A stretch of 64,000 nt of DNA, taken from NCBI GenBank assembly GCA_033344915.1, contig JAWPML010000001.1:2538369-2602368 (forward strand). Direction: 5' to 3'. The notes below the pieces were generated by a model. That model worked only from the letters and a program-made list of their open reading frames with translations. It was not told where the DNA came from and ran no database searches. Every line of letters begins with the position of its first letter. The stretch's first letter is position 1. This DNA comes from Acidimicrobiales bacterium. GTDB lineage: Bacteria; Actinomycetota; Acidimicrobiia; Acidimicrobiales; Aldehydirespiratoraceae. The position numbers were made by a program, and so were the translations under genes. Positions 8,303 through 16,881 of the stretch are shown piece after piece.

Positions 8303-9526
8303 TCAGGCCGCGGCGATCGCGTTCGCGATCCAGGTGTCGACCGTGTCACGGTTGTCCGTGATCCAGTCGGCCGCGAGCTGCTGGACGTCGGCGCCGTTGC
8401 TCATGTCGACGTTCATCAGCGAGACCTCGAGAACCGACATCTTGAAGTCGGTGAGGAACTGCTCGACCGCCGGGTTGGCCTCGAGGAAGTCGCTGTTGGC
8501 CGTCACCAGGATGTCAGCGGCGACCCAGCCGAGCGTGCACGTACCGTCAGCGCTTCCGGGGCACTCATCGGTCCCGATGGTGGCGGTGCCGGGCAGCTGG
8601 CTGTGCTCTTCGCCACCCTCGACGCCGGTCGGGTTGGAGTCGTCGATGACGTCCTCGACCGTGAGCCAGACGACATTGTCGCCGGGGCGCAGCTGGGTGA
8701 TGTAGGCGCTGGGCGTCCAGGTGTAGATCACCATGGGCTCACCGGCGTCGGCCTTGGTGGCCGCCTCGGCGAACATGGCGTCGTAGCCGGCGATCGTCTG
8801 ACCGATGTTGTCCCAGCCGGAGAACGCGATCTGCGAGGTGATGATGTCGTCGCAGGTGTAGCTCTCCTGGCAGCCGTAGATGTCGGCGACACCGTTGCCG
8901 GGCACCGGATCCTGGGCGTCGTAGGCGGCGAGCGCGTCCGGGTTGTTGTTCAGGTCGTCGAGCGACGTGATGCCGAACTCGTCCGCGAAGGACTTGGTGA
9001 CCAGGTAGCCCTGCAGGCCACCGGCGGGCATCATCTCGCCGACGATGCTCAGGTGGTCACCGACCAGGGACCCGTCCGGGAGTTCGTTGGCGAGCCAACT
9101 GCGGTGACCCGGGTACCAGCTGTTGATCCAGAAGTCCATGTCGGCCTGGGCCATCGAGATGTAGGCCTGGCTCGGACCGAGCTCGAGATCCCGGGGATCG
9201 CTCACGTCGTAGCCGAGCTCTTGCAGGATCGCTCGGGCCACGTAGGCGTTGGGGTCTTCGGTGTTCCAGTCGGCCTTGCCCATGGTGATGGACACGCCCT
9301 CACCGGGCAGTTCGCCCTCGCCCATGTCGTCGCCGGTGCCGTCGTCGCCGGTGCCGTCGTCGCCGGTGCCGTCGTCGCCGGCGCCGTCGCCGGTGCCGTC
9401 GTCGGCGCTGTCGTCGCCTGCGGCGTCGTCGCCGGCGCTGGTGCTGTCATCGTCTCCACACGCCGCGGCCAGCATGCCGAACACGACGAGCAGACACGCG
9501 ATGAATGTGATTCTCTGCTTCTTCAT
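8303..9526 (-). CDS. Glycine betaine/proline-type ABC transporter substrate-binding lipoprotein
   Basis: A 407-residue OpuAC/ProX-family binding lipoprotein. The signal peptide [16 protein letters not shown] leads to a lipobox ending LAAAC with the lipidated Cys at 23. It is followed by an Asp/Gly/Thr-rich low-complexity linker (about 24-70) built from GDDGTGDD-like repeats, then the binding domain starting near [10 protein letters not shown]. Family-like segments are [13 protein letters not shown], a QGYLV segment and [12 protein letters not shown], with several Trp residues that could form the aromatic cage for a quaternary ammonium group. It lies 56 bases after the permease gene with its own AGGAGG ribosome site. 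It captures the compatible solute outside the membrane; choline is plausible because betA follows directly. Confidence 0.88.
   Translation of the reverse strand: MKKQRITFIACLLVVFGMLAAACGDDDSTSAGDDAAGDDSADDGTGDGAGDDGTGDDGTGDDGTGDDMGEGELPGEGVSITMGKADWNTEDPNAYVARAILQELGYDVSDPRDLELGPSQAYISMAQADMDFWINSWYPGHRSWLANELPDGSLVGDHLSIVGEMMPAGGLQGYLVTKSFADEFGITSLDDLNNNPDALAAYDAQDPVPGNGVADIYGCQESYTCDDIITSQIAFSGWDNIGQTIAGYDAMFAEAATKADAGEPMVIYTWTPSAYITQLRPGDNVVWLTVEDVIDDSNPTGVEGGEEHSQLPGTATIGTDECPGSADGTCTLGWVAADILVTANSDFLEANPAVEQFLTDFKMSVLEVSLMNVDMSNGADVQQLAADWITDNRDTVDTWIANAIAAA
9318..9432 (-). repeat. Tandem short repeat encoding a GDDGTG linker
   Basis: Near-perfect 15-base units of the type GTCGTCGCCGGTGCC recur in this stretch and encode the acidic Gly/Asp/Thr linker behind the lipidation site of the binding protein. 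Such tracts vary in length by slippage. This one acts as a flexible tether in the protein rather than as a separate DNA element. Confidence 0.75.
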
Positions 9527-9527
9527 T

Positions 9528-9543
9528 GGGGTAATCCCCTCCT
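9528..9543 (-). promoter_or_regulatory. Ribosome-binding site overlapping a small hairpin
   Basis: On the minus strand AGGAGG (9543-9538) is the ribosome site for the binding-protein gene. The following bases form GGGG-ATTA-CCCC (9539-9528), whose 5' arm shares bases with the Shine-Dalgarno sequence. The stem could partly mask the site. It is short, so any control role is weak inference. Confidence 0.45.
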
Positions 9544-9582
9544 GGGTTGGCTTCGGAAGCCGAGCAACACGTCCCGCGCGGC

Positions 9583-11751
9583 TCAGGCCCCGGCAGTTGA
9601 CGATAGGGCGTCGCCGGCCGCTACGGCTACCGCACCGTCAGATAATCCTCTGTCGGCCTGTTCGCCATCGAGGGCCGGAAGGGGCGGATACACCTTGCTT
9701 CGCTCGTAACCCCCGACGATCAATCGTCCGCTGACGATGGCGTGAACGCCGGTGATCAGTGCGAACAACACCCCGACACCACTGGTGAAGTTCGGGTCGG
9801 TGGCCCGAGCCAGCGACCCGATCCAGCCGGAGGCGATCGCCATGATCCCGACGCCGAATCCCATCGCGACGATGCCGCCGATCCACTGCCGGCGTTCGCC
9901 GAGACCGAACACGCCGGCGGCGCCGAGACCGCCAGCACCACCGATGAGCGACAGCACGAGCACGACGATGCCGAGTCCCGGCCCGTCGGGCGTCTTGCCG
10001 TCGAGGACGATCGCGTCGTCGGCCACCGCCGTGGCCCGGATCGTCTGGATGCGGGTCGCCGCCACGCCAGGCTCGATCTCTCCGGCCTCCGACTGGCGGA
10101 TCACCTCGTCGAGCTCTGCCTGGATCGCAGGGGTGATCACCGCGTCCTGGCGTTCGTCGAGCGTCCACGACGAGAACATGGAGACGACGGCGAACAGAAC
10201 GCCCGCCACCGCGACCGCGATCGGCCCGATCACGACATGGGGTTTGAGGGGACGACGAGGGCCGTGTTCCGCGTCGCGAACCCAGAGGACGCCGAAGACC
10301 GTGGCCACCAGTCCGCCTGCGATGCCGACATAGACGCCGAAGCCGTGGCTGTACTCGAGGGTCAGCACGGACGGTTGGATCAGGACGTAGCCGAGAACCG
10401 TGAGCAGACCGCCGATCGACGCGAGGAGCGCCCCGTCGGGGGCGAGCCACCGTCCGCCCGCACCGGGCCGCATCAACATGTTGGCGCTGGCCAGAATGGC
10501 GACGAGGGAGAGAACGATGAGGATGATGCCGAACCACGAGCCACCCTCCGGGGCGAGTCCGTTGAACGACTCGCCCGGGAGGCTCTGGTCGGAACGACGC
10601 GAGTAGCCCGTGACGAGACCGGCATCGGTGCCCCAGGGCAGCAGCACGGAGATCATCATCACCACCGCACCGGCGATGACGCCGTAGATCGACCGACGCT
10701 CGGCGGGGCCGACGGCGGCGATCTCGCCGGACTGAGCGATCGCGTCCGCGAGCTCCGGTTCCACCGCGACGGGCTCGACGTCCGGGTTGAAGTCGGGATC
10801 GTCCAGCAGGATCTCGGGGGCCCGGCGGGCCTTCCACGCGCCGACGATGCGGGTGAACAGGCTCGTGTTCGCCCCCGACTGGGGCTGGGCTATCCGGTCC
10901 AGGATCACGGCGAGGAGGAAGAACGCAAGGCCGCTCGACGCCGCGAGCGCGACGTCCTGTTGGCCGAGCGCCCGGAACAGCAGCTGGCCGAGTCCACCGG
11001 CACCCAGGATGGCGGCGATGCCGAGCATCGAGAACGCCAGCAGCAGCGTCTGGTTGATGCCGGTCATGATCGCGGGCCGCGCCAGCGGAAGCTGGACGTC
11101 GCGCAGGACGCGGAGCTCGGTGGCGCCGTAGGCGCGCGATGCCTCCACCACGTCCTCGGGCACCTGTCTGATCCCGAGATTGGTCAACCGTATGAGCGGC
11201 GGCAGGGCGAACACCATCGTCGCCATCGTCGCCGACACCCGGCCGACCCCCCAGAAGTAGACGAAGGGGAGCAGGTACACGAACGAGTGGATGACTTGCA
11301 TCGCGTCGAGGGTGGGTCTGAGTACGGACCACACCGAGTCCAGTCGTCCGGCGAGGATCCCGAGTGGGATGCCGATCACCACGCAGATGACCACGGCGAC
11401 GACGATGAAGCCGATGGTGCGGGCTGTCTGGACCCAGTACTCGTCACCGAGCAGGCCACACACCACGAGGGCACCAGCCGTACCCGCGGCGACCGTGAGG
11501 TTGCGCACCAACCAGGCGATCAGGAACATCATGCCGACGAGCACGAGCCACGGGAGCTCGATCAGGAAGTTGTCGACGATGTTGCTGAGCAGGAACTCGA
11601 AGGGCCACTCGATGCCCTCGAGCAACCACTCGAGGTTGAGGGTCACCCAGTTGACGGCCTGCTCCGTCCATGTGCCGAACGGAATCGTGAACTGATCGAG
11701 GACCTCGTTGTCTCCGATGCCCGGAGGAGCGTCTTCCTGCAAGAACAACAT
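9583..11751 (-). CDS. Glycine betaine/proline ABC transporter permease with extra C-terminal membrane domain
   Basis: About 722 residues, more than twice the usual ProW/OpuAB permease. Residues ~1-310 are the normal permease, with several membrane helices, the MAMQVIHSF-like segment DAMQVIHSFVYLLPF and the coupling (EAA) region at PLARPAIMTGINQTLLLAFSM. A charged linker (~315-355) leads to a second hydrophobic region with about eight further membrane segments (~360-690), which I do not recognise. The ATG at 11751 shares its A with the ATPase stop (TGATG); a GTG one codon earlier is also possible. It forms the channel of the importer. The extension is the odd part: it has no gaps or repeats suggesting an assembly artefact and may be a regulatory or osmosensing module (inference). 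Confidence 0.86.
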   Translation of the reverse strand: MLFLQEDAPPGIGDNEVLDQFTIPFGTWTEQAVNWVTLNLEWLLEGIEWPFEFLLSNIVDNFLIELPWLVLVGMMFLIAWLVRNLTVAAGTAGALVVCGLLGDEYWVQTARTIGFIVVAVVICVVIGIPLGILAGRLDSVWSVLRPTLDAMQVIHSFVYLLPFVYFWGVGRVSATMATMVFALPPLIRLTNLGIRQVPEDVVEASRAYGATELRVLRDVQLPLARPAIMTGINQTLLLAFSMLGIAAILGAGGLGQLLFRALGQQDVALAASSGLAFFLLAVILDRIAQPQSGANTSLFTRIVGAWKARRAPEILLDDPDFNPDVEPVAVEPELADAIAQSGEIAAVGPAERRSIYGVIAGAVVMMISVLLPWGTDAGLVTGYSRRSDQSLPGESFNGLAPEGGSWFGIILIVLSLVAILASANMLMRPGAGGRWLAPDGALLASIGGLLTVLGYVLIQPSVLTLEYSHGFGVYVGIAGGLVATVFGVLWVRDAEHGPRRPLKPHVVIGPIAVAVAGVLFAVVSMFSSWTLDERQDAVITPAIQAELDEVIRQSEAGEIEPGVAATRIQTIRATAVADDAIVLDGKTPDGPGLGIVVLVLSLIGGAGGLGAAGVFGLGERRQWIGGIVAMGFGVGIMAIASGWIGSLARATDPNFTSGVGVLFALITGVHAIVSGRLIVGGYERSKVYPPLPALDGEQADRGLSDGAVAVAAGDALSSTAGA

Positions 11752-12962
11752 CACATGAACACCTCTCGCTCGAAGTCGTCTATGAGCGACTCGACCCGAC
11801 CCATCTCTTCCATGATGTGGCGGGGATCGAGATTGCCGACGAGTCGACCGTCGTCGTCCACCACCGCGATCGGGATCCCCCGACCGGCCGCCGAATACAC
11901 CTCGTTCAAGGTGTCGTGCGACCGGCAGGTGGAGAAGTCGCTCCGCAGCCCGTCGTCGAGCTGGTCGCTGCCCATGCCCGAGGCCCGGATGCCGTCGCCC
12001 GTGGTGAGGACGGCCACGGGGCGACCTTCGTCGTCGACGACGAAGGCGCCGGCCCGATCACCGAGATGCTGCAGGCCGTCGCGCAGGGAGAGGCTGCGGG
12101 CGATCGGTTGGGGTTCGACCATGATCTCGTGGACCTGGATGACCCGGCCCTGGTCGACGTCCTGCACGAACTCGGCCACGTAGCCGGTCGCCGGCTGGGT
12201 GAGGATCTCCTCGGGGGTGCCGATCTGGACGACCGCACCGTCCTTCATGATGCAGACGCGGTCCCCGATGCGCAGCGCTTCGTTGAGGTCGTGGGTGATG
12301 AAGAGGATCGTCTTCTTCAGTTCGGCCTGGATCGCCATCATCTCGTCCTGCATCTGTCGGCGGATGAGCGGGTCGAGCGCACTGAACGCCTCATCCATCA
12401 GGAGGATGTCGGGGTCGCTCGCGAGGGCCCGGGCGAGGCCGACGCGCTGTTGCATGCCGCCGGAGAGCTCGGAGGGATAGTTGTTGGCGTAGCGGGCCAA
12501 CCCGACGAGGCCGAGCGACCGCAGCGACGACTCGTCGCGTGCGTGCTTCCTGACCCCCTGGACCTCGAGCCCGTAGCCGACGTTCTCGATGACGGTGCGA
12601 TGGGGGAAGAGGGCGAAGTGCTGGAAGACCATGCCCATCTTCTCGCGCCGGAACGCCTGGAGGGCCTTGCCGGAGAGCTGCTGGACATCGGTGCCGTCGA
12701 CGAGGACCTCACCATCGGTGACGTCGTGGAGCTTGTTGACGGTTCGGATCGCGGTCGACTTGCCGGAACCCGACAGGCCCATGACGACGAAGATCTCACC
12801 CTCCTCCACGGAGAAGCAGACATCGGTCAACCCGACCACATGGTTGGTGCGCAGCTGGACATCGTCCTTGCCGACACCGGCCTTGGCCAGCTCGAGCGCT
12901 CGCCCCCGTGGTTGGTCACCGAAGATCTTGTAGACGTTGTTCAGCCGGATCTTCTCGGTCAC
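11751..12962 (-). CDS. Glycine betaine/proline ABC transporter ATP-binding protein (ProV/OpuAA-like)
   Basis: A 403-residue ABC ATPase. It has Walker A GLSGSGKST (62-70), a Q-loop at VFQHFALFPH, signature LSGGMQQRV (~166-174), Walker B ILLMDE (186-191) and a switch His in FITHD. After the ATPase core (~280) come two CBS-like segments, as in OpuAA/ProV, where they sense ionic strength or nucleotides. The EKIRLNNVYKIFG beginning is the family N-terminus, so GTG at 12962 is chosen; it has a purine-rich GGGGGAGTGAAGG just upstream. A longer frame to 13097 adds an unrelated arginine-rich leader. It is the first gene of the operon ATPase, permease, binding lipoprotein, choline dehydrogenase, and powers uptake of betaine or choline. 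Confidence 0.93.
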   Translation of the reverse strand: MTEKIRLNNVYKIFGDQPRGRALELAKAGVGKDDVQLRTNHVVGLTDVCFSVEEGEIFVVMGLSGSGKSTAIRTVNKLHDVTDGEVLVDGTDVQQLSGKALQAFRREKMGMVFQHFALFPHRTVIENVGYGLEVQGVRKHARDESSLRSLGLVGLARYANNYPSELSGGMQQRVGLARALASDPDILLMDEAFSALDPLIRRQMQDEMMAIQAELKKTILFITHDLNEALRIGDRVCIMKDGAVVQIGTPEEILTQPATGYVAEFVQDVDQGRVIQVHEIMVEPQPIARSLSLRDGLQHLGDRAGAFVVDDEGRPVAVLTTGDGIRASGMGSDQLDDGLRSDFSTCRSHDTLNEVYSAAGRGIPIAVVDDDGRLVGNLDPRHIMEEMGRVESLIDDFEREVFM

Positions 12963-13090
12963 TTGGCCTTCACTCCCCCACAGTCGGAAGGATTGACGTA
13001 GAACTGCCCCCGACCGGTACCAAAATTCGACCATAGCACGACGATCCGAGCCGCCCCGCAGCCGTCCGGCCCGCTCACTGGACGAGCCGC

Positions 13091-13123
13091 AATTCATCGT
13101 TTATCGTCGATGAACGATGAATT
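13091..13123. promoter_or_regulatory. Near-perfect 33-bp palindrome, likely ArsR-family operator
   Basis: The arm AATTCATCGTTTATCG (13091-13106) is followed by a single central T and an arm (13108-13123) that is its reverse complement with one mismatch. It is strikingly AT-rich for this genome and overlaps the ATG (13117) of the ArsR-type gene. ArsR/SmtB repressors bind such AT-rich inverted repeats at their own promoters, so autorepression of the arsR-permease pair is likely. It could also reach the divergent ABC operon promoter. Confidence 0.75.
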
Positions 13124-13434
13124 CCGAGCCGGCAAAGACGACCATCGACCCCGCCACCGCCGCCGAGTACGCGCGCTGGTTCCGGTGTCTCGCCGACGGC
13201 ACCCGCGTGCACATCCTCAACGTGATCGCCACCGCCGACGCACCGCTCGCGGTCGGCGACATCGTGGAAATGGTCGGCCGGAGCCAGTCCACGGTGTCGC
13301 GTCACCTCCAGCTGCTGGCGGAGGACGAGTACGTCTTCCTCGAGCCGGACGGGGTCCGCACGCTCGTACGGGTCAACGACGCGTGCATGACCGCGCTGCC
13401 GGCCGCGGCCGCCGCGATCATGGGCGTGCCGTGA
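13117..13434 (+). CDS. ArsR-family winged-helix repressor
   Basis: A 105-residue helix-turn-helix protein of ArsR/SmtB type: WFRCLADGTRVHIL, a GDIVEMVGRSQSTVSRHLQLL recognition helix region and the wing at YVFLEPDGVRTLVRVN. It has none of the clear Cys pairs of classical arsenite or metal sensors; the two cysteines (one in FRCLADG, one in DACM) are far apart. The inducer is therefore unknown. ATG 13117 lies inside a palindromic operator. The stop overlaps the GTG of the permease gene (GTGA), so the two are co-translated and the repressor most likely controls this efflux or transport gene. Confidence 0.87.
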   Translation: MNSEPAKTTIDPATAAEYARWFRCLADGTRVHILNVIATADAPLAVGDIVEMVGRSQSTVSRHLQLLAEDEYVFLEPDGVRTLVRVNDACMTALPAAAAAIMGVP

Positions 13435-14333
13435 TCCGCTCGACCGCGCTCCTCGCCGTCGAGTTGATCGGGCTGATCATCGGCGTCACGTTCCTCGTCC
13501 AGCTCGTCCAGCGCCGCCTGGGCCCGGATCGGATCCGCGACCTGATGGGCGGTCATCCGCTGGTCGCCGCCCTGAAGGGCATCGGCATCGGATTCGTGAC
13601 GCCGTTCTGCACCTATTCCGCCATCCCCATGCTGCTCGGGCTCCGCCAGGCCCGCGTCGCGACCGCCGGGTGGGTCGCCTTCATCGTCGCCGCGCCGGTG
13701 CTCGATCCGATCCTCTTCGGCGCACTGTCCGTCATCATCGGCGTCGAGGCCGCGCTGCTCTACATGGTGATCGCGTTCGCCGCGGCGCTCAGCCTCGCCC
13801 TCGTTGCCGAAGCAGTGGGGATCGACGCCCATCTCAAGCCGATCGACGAGCCGGCCCGGGTGCTGGTCGGGGCGAGCAGTGCGCCGGCCGACCCACCGGC
13901 GGTCGAGTCGTGGCGCGGCCTGCGGCGGGAATCCGGCCCTGCCTGGCAGGCGTCGATGCGCCTCCTGCGGACCATGCTCCCGCTGCTCGCCGTGGGGCTC
14001 GGGATCGGCCTGGCCATCGAGTCGTTCGTCGACGCGGAGACGGCCGCCCGCATCACCGGCGAACACGAGCAGCTCGCGATCCCGCTCGCCGCCGCGCTGG
14101 GCACACCGCTCTACATGAGCACCGAGCTCTACATCCCCATCGCCGACTCACTCCAGAGCGCCGGCGTGTCGATCGGCGCGATCGTCGCCCTCACGATCGC
14201 CGGGGCCGGCGCCAACGTGCCGGAGTTCGTCCTGCTCGGTCGCATCGCCAGCCGCCGGCTGATCGGCCTCTTCATCGCCTACGTCTTCACCATCGCGGTG
14301 CTCGGCGGCGCGCTTTCCGCCCTGCTCCTGTAG
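13431..14333 (+). CDS. Permease of the ArsP/DUF318 (UPF0718) family
   Basis: A 300-residue membrane protein with about eight transmembrane segments and the family signature around TPFCTYSAIPMLLGL (roughly residues 53-67), repeated in degenerate form as GTPLYMSTELYIP in the second half. ArsP members export trivalent organoarsenicals such as methylarsenite; many relatives have other or unknown substrates. This member has a single Cys in the signature instead of the CSC seen in many homologues, so arsenical export is not certain. It is translationally coupled to the ArsR-type repressor, and its end is 10 bases from the convergent dehydrogenase gene. Confidence 0.82.
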   Translation: MIRSTALLAVELIGLIIGVTFLVQLVQRRLGPDRIRDLMGGHPLVAALKGIGIGFVTPFCTYSAIPMLLGLRQARVATAGWVAFIVAAPVLDPILFGALSVIIGVEAALLYMVIAFAAALSLALVAEAVGIDAHLKPIDEPARVLVGASSAPADPPAVESWRGLRRESGPAWQASMRLLRTMLPLLAVGLGIGLAIESFVDAETAARITGEHEQLAIPLAAALGTPLYMSTELYIPIADSLQSAGVSIGAIVALTIAGAGANVPEFVLLGRIASRRLIGLFIAYVFTIAVLGGALSALLL

Positions 14334-14343
14334 CTCGGCGGGC

Positions 14344-16881
14344 TCAGCTCCGCATCCGTTCGCCGTCGGGATCCCAGAGGCAACCGTCGACGAGCTTCGC
14401 CGCACGCCGCTCGCCCACGATCTCGATCTCGAACGGGCCCGTCGATGACGCGAGCGCGGCCGGCACGTAGCCCATCGCCACCGAGACATCGGCGTGATGG
14501 GCGTAGCCGCCGGAGGTGACCCAGCCGACGACGGCGCCGTCGTGCCAGACGGGTTCGTCGCCGATGACGTCGAAGCCGGCGCGACCGGGGGCAGTGTCCA
14601 CCGTCCACGTACAGAGTCGTACCGCCGATCCGGCACCGCCGACCGCGTACTTCGCGGCCAGCGCATCACGCCCGATGAAGTCCTTCTCCATCCGCACGAA
14701 GCGGTCCAACCCGGCCTCGAACGGGTCGTAGATCGGGCGGTACTCGCGGGCCCACGAGCCGAATCCCTTCTCGAGGCGCAGCGAGTTGAGCGCGTGGAGC
14801 CCGAAGAGCCGCAGTCCGAACTCCTCGCCCGCGTCCATCAGGGTCTCGTAGACGTACCGCTGATAGCGGGCAGGCATCCAGAACTCGTAGCCGAGGTCGC
14901 CGGTGTACGTGACCCGGCCACACCAGACCGGGGCGAGACCGACGTTCAACTCCGTGAAGGACATGAAGCGCATGCCCTCGCGGCTCACGTCGGCGTCGGT
15001 GACCTTCGCCAGCAGGGCCCGGCTGTTCGGCCCGGCGATGGAGAGACCGGCCATCTCGAAACCGAGCGTCTCGTAGCGCACCGACCCGTCGGCCGGCAGG
15101 TGCTGGTCGAACCAGCGCTCGTAGTAGCGCTCCGCCACGCCGGAGCCGAAGAGGACGAACTCCTCGCGCTGGCGGACGTTGCCGGTGGCGCCGCCGGTGA
15201 TCGTGTGGGCCGGGCCTTCCGCCAGGCCCGTCGCCGCGCCGAACGTCGCGACGGTCAGGTCGCCGATCAGGTTTCCCCTCTCGTTGGTCATCGGGGTCAG
15301 CGCCATGCGACCCGGATTCGGGATCCGCCCGGCCAGGAGCCGGTCGAGGAACGACCGGGCACCGGGCCCGGCAAAGCGGAACTTCGAGAACCCCGTCGTC
15401 TCCATCATCCCGACGCTGCTGCGCACGGCCAGCGTCTCCGCCCGCACCTGGTCCCACGCGTTCGACCGGCCGAACGTGACCTCCTCGACCGCCTCCTCCC
15501 CCTCGGCCTGGAACCACATCGCCGATTCGAGACCGAAGCCGTCGCCGAAGACGGCGTTCTCGGCCGCGAGGCGATCATGGATCGGCGACGTCTGCACGAA
15601 CCGCCCCTTGGGCAGGAACTCGTTGGGGAACGTGATGCGGAACCGGCGGCTGTAGTTCTCCCGCACCTTCTCGTTCGTGTACGCCATCGTCGCGAAGTCG
15701 CCGTAGCGGGCAATGTCCATGCCCCAGATGTCCGCCCCGGGGTCGCCGTCGACCATCCAGGCGGCGAGGGCGAGGCCGACCCCGCCACCCTGGGACAGGC
15801 CGGCCATCACCGCGCAGGCCGACCAGAACCCGGGCAGACCCCGGACGGGGCCGAGCAGCGGGTTGCCGTCCGCAGCGAACGTGAACGGCCCGTTGACGAC
15901 CTGCTTGATGCCGGCCTCGGCGAAGACCGGGAAGTGCTTGAAGCCGGTGTCGAGCGACTCGGCGATGCGGTCGAGATCCGGCGGGAGCAGGCGGGCGCCG
16001 AAGTCCCACGGGGTCTGGCCCGGCGACCACGGCTTCCCGGCCCGCTCGTAGGTCCCCATCAGGAGCCCGTTGCCCTCCTGGCGCATGTAGATCTCGCCAC
16101 CGAAGTCGATCGCGTGGAGGAACTGCTTCCCCGTGCGGGCGTTGTACTCGACGACCTCGGGGATCTCCTCGGTCAGCAGGTACATGTGTTCCATGGCGAG
16201 CAGCGGAAGCTCCAGCCCGACCATCCGGCCCACCTCACGGGCCCACAGTCCACCGGCGTTGACCACGTGTTCGCAGTGGACGATCGCCGTGTCCTCGTCC
16301 GTCTGCGTGTCGTAGACGGTGAGGTCCCAGCCCCCGTCGGGTGCCCGGTTGATGTCGCGCACCCACCGATGGCGGTGGGTCTCGGCCCCCCGACGGCGGG
16401 CGCACTCGAGATAGCCGTGGGTGATCTGACTCGGGTCGAGATGACCCTCGTGGGCGTCCCACATCGCGCCGACGAAGTACTGCTCGTCGAGGATGGGGAG
16501 CAGCTCCTTGGCCTCCTTCGCGGAGATCAGCTCGGTGTCCATGCCGAGGTAGCGGCCCCGGGCATGGCTCATCTTCAGCCAGTCCATCCGCTCGCGGGTG
16601 TCGGCGAGGGCGACGCCGCCGGTGATGTGCATCGACGCGTCGATGCCCGACTCCTTCTGGATCTCGCTGTAGAGCTCGATCGTGTACTGCTGGAGCTTGG
16701 CGACGTTCGGGTCGCCGTTGAGGGTGTGCATGCCGCCGGCCGAATGCCAGGTGGACCCGGCCGTGTACTCCGCCCGCTCCAACAGCATCACGTCGGTCCA
16801 TCCAGCCTTCGCGAGGTGGTAGAGCACGGACGCGCCGACGACGCCACCACCGACGACCACGACCTGGGCCTGTGTCTTCAT
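14344..16881 (-). CDS. Dimethylglycine/sarcosine dehydrogenase-type flavoprotein with GcvT domain
   Basis: An 845-residue two-domain enzyme. Residues ~1-420 are a DAO-type FAD domain with VVVVGGGVVGASV and TAGSTWHSAGG. The His at 46 matches the histidine that carries covalent FAD in DMGDH and SARDH. Residues ~430-845 are a GcvT-like folate domain, e.g. GMMETTGFSKFRFAGPGA, LTPMTNERGNLIGDLTVA, TGDLGYEFWMP and GLHALNSLRLEKGFGSW. The family oxidatively removes an N-methyl group, passes electrons to ETF and makes methylene-tetrahydrofolate. Its ATG overlaps the stop of the Rieske gene (ATGA), so the order MttB, Rieske oxygenase, flavoprotein matches successive demethylation of a betaine (inference). 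A second homologue lies at 44542-47079. Confidence 0.9.
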   Translation of the reverse strand: MKTQAQVVVVGGGVVGASVLYHLAKAGWTDVMLLERAEYTAGSTWHSAGGMHTLNGDPNVAKLQQYTIELYSEIQKESGIDASMHITGGVALADTRERMDWLKMSHARGRYLGMDTELISAKEAKELLPILDEQYFVGAMWDAHEGHLDPSQITHGYLECARRRGAETHRHRWVRDINRAPDGGWDLTVYDTQTDEDTAIVHCEHVVNAGGLWAREVGRMVGLELPLLAMEHMYLLTEEIPEVVEYNARTGKQFLHAIDFGGEIYMRQEGNGLLMGTYERAGKPWSPGQTPWDFGARLLPPDLDRIAESLDTGFKHFPVFAEAGIKQVVNGPFTFAADGNPLLGPVRGLPGFWSACAVMAGLSQGGGVGLALAAWMVDGDPGADIWGMDIARYGDFATMAYTNEKVRENYSRRFRITFPNEFLPKGRFVQTSPIHDRLAAENAVFGDGFGLESAMWFQAEGEEAVEEVTFGRSNAWDQVRAETLAVRSSVGMMETTGFSKFRFAGPGARSFLDRLLAGRIPNPGRMALTPMTNERGNLIGDLTVATFGAATGLAEGPAHTITGGATGNVRQREEFVLFGSGVAERYYERWFDQHLPADGSVRYETLGFEMAGLSIAGPNSRALLAKVTDADVSREGMRFMSFTELNVGLAPVWCGRVTYTGDLGYEFWMPARYQRYVYETLMDAGEEFGLRLFGLHALNSLRLEKGFGSWAREYRPIYDPFEAGLDRFVRMEKDFIGRDALAAKYAVGGAGSAVRLCTWTVDTAPGRAGFDVIGDEPVWHDGAVVGWVTSGGYAHHADVSVAMGYVPAALASSTGPFEIEIVGERRAAKLVDGCLWDPDGERMRS

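Noticed and set aside
9318-9432. Tandem 15-base repeats as a CRISPR-like or regulatory array
   Set aside because: The units are contiguous without spacers, in frame, and encode a linker in a lipoprotein.
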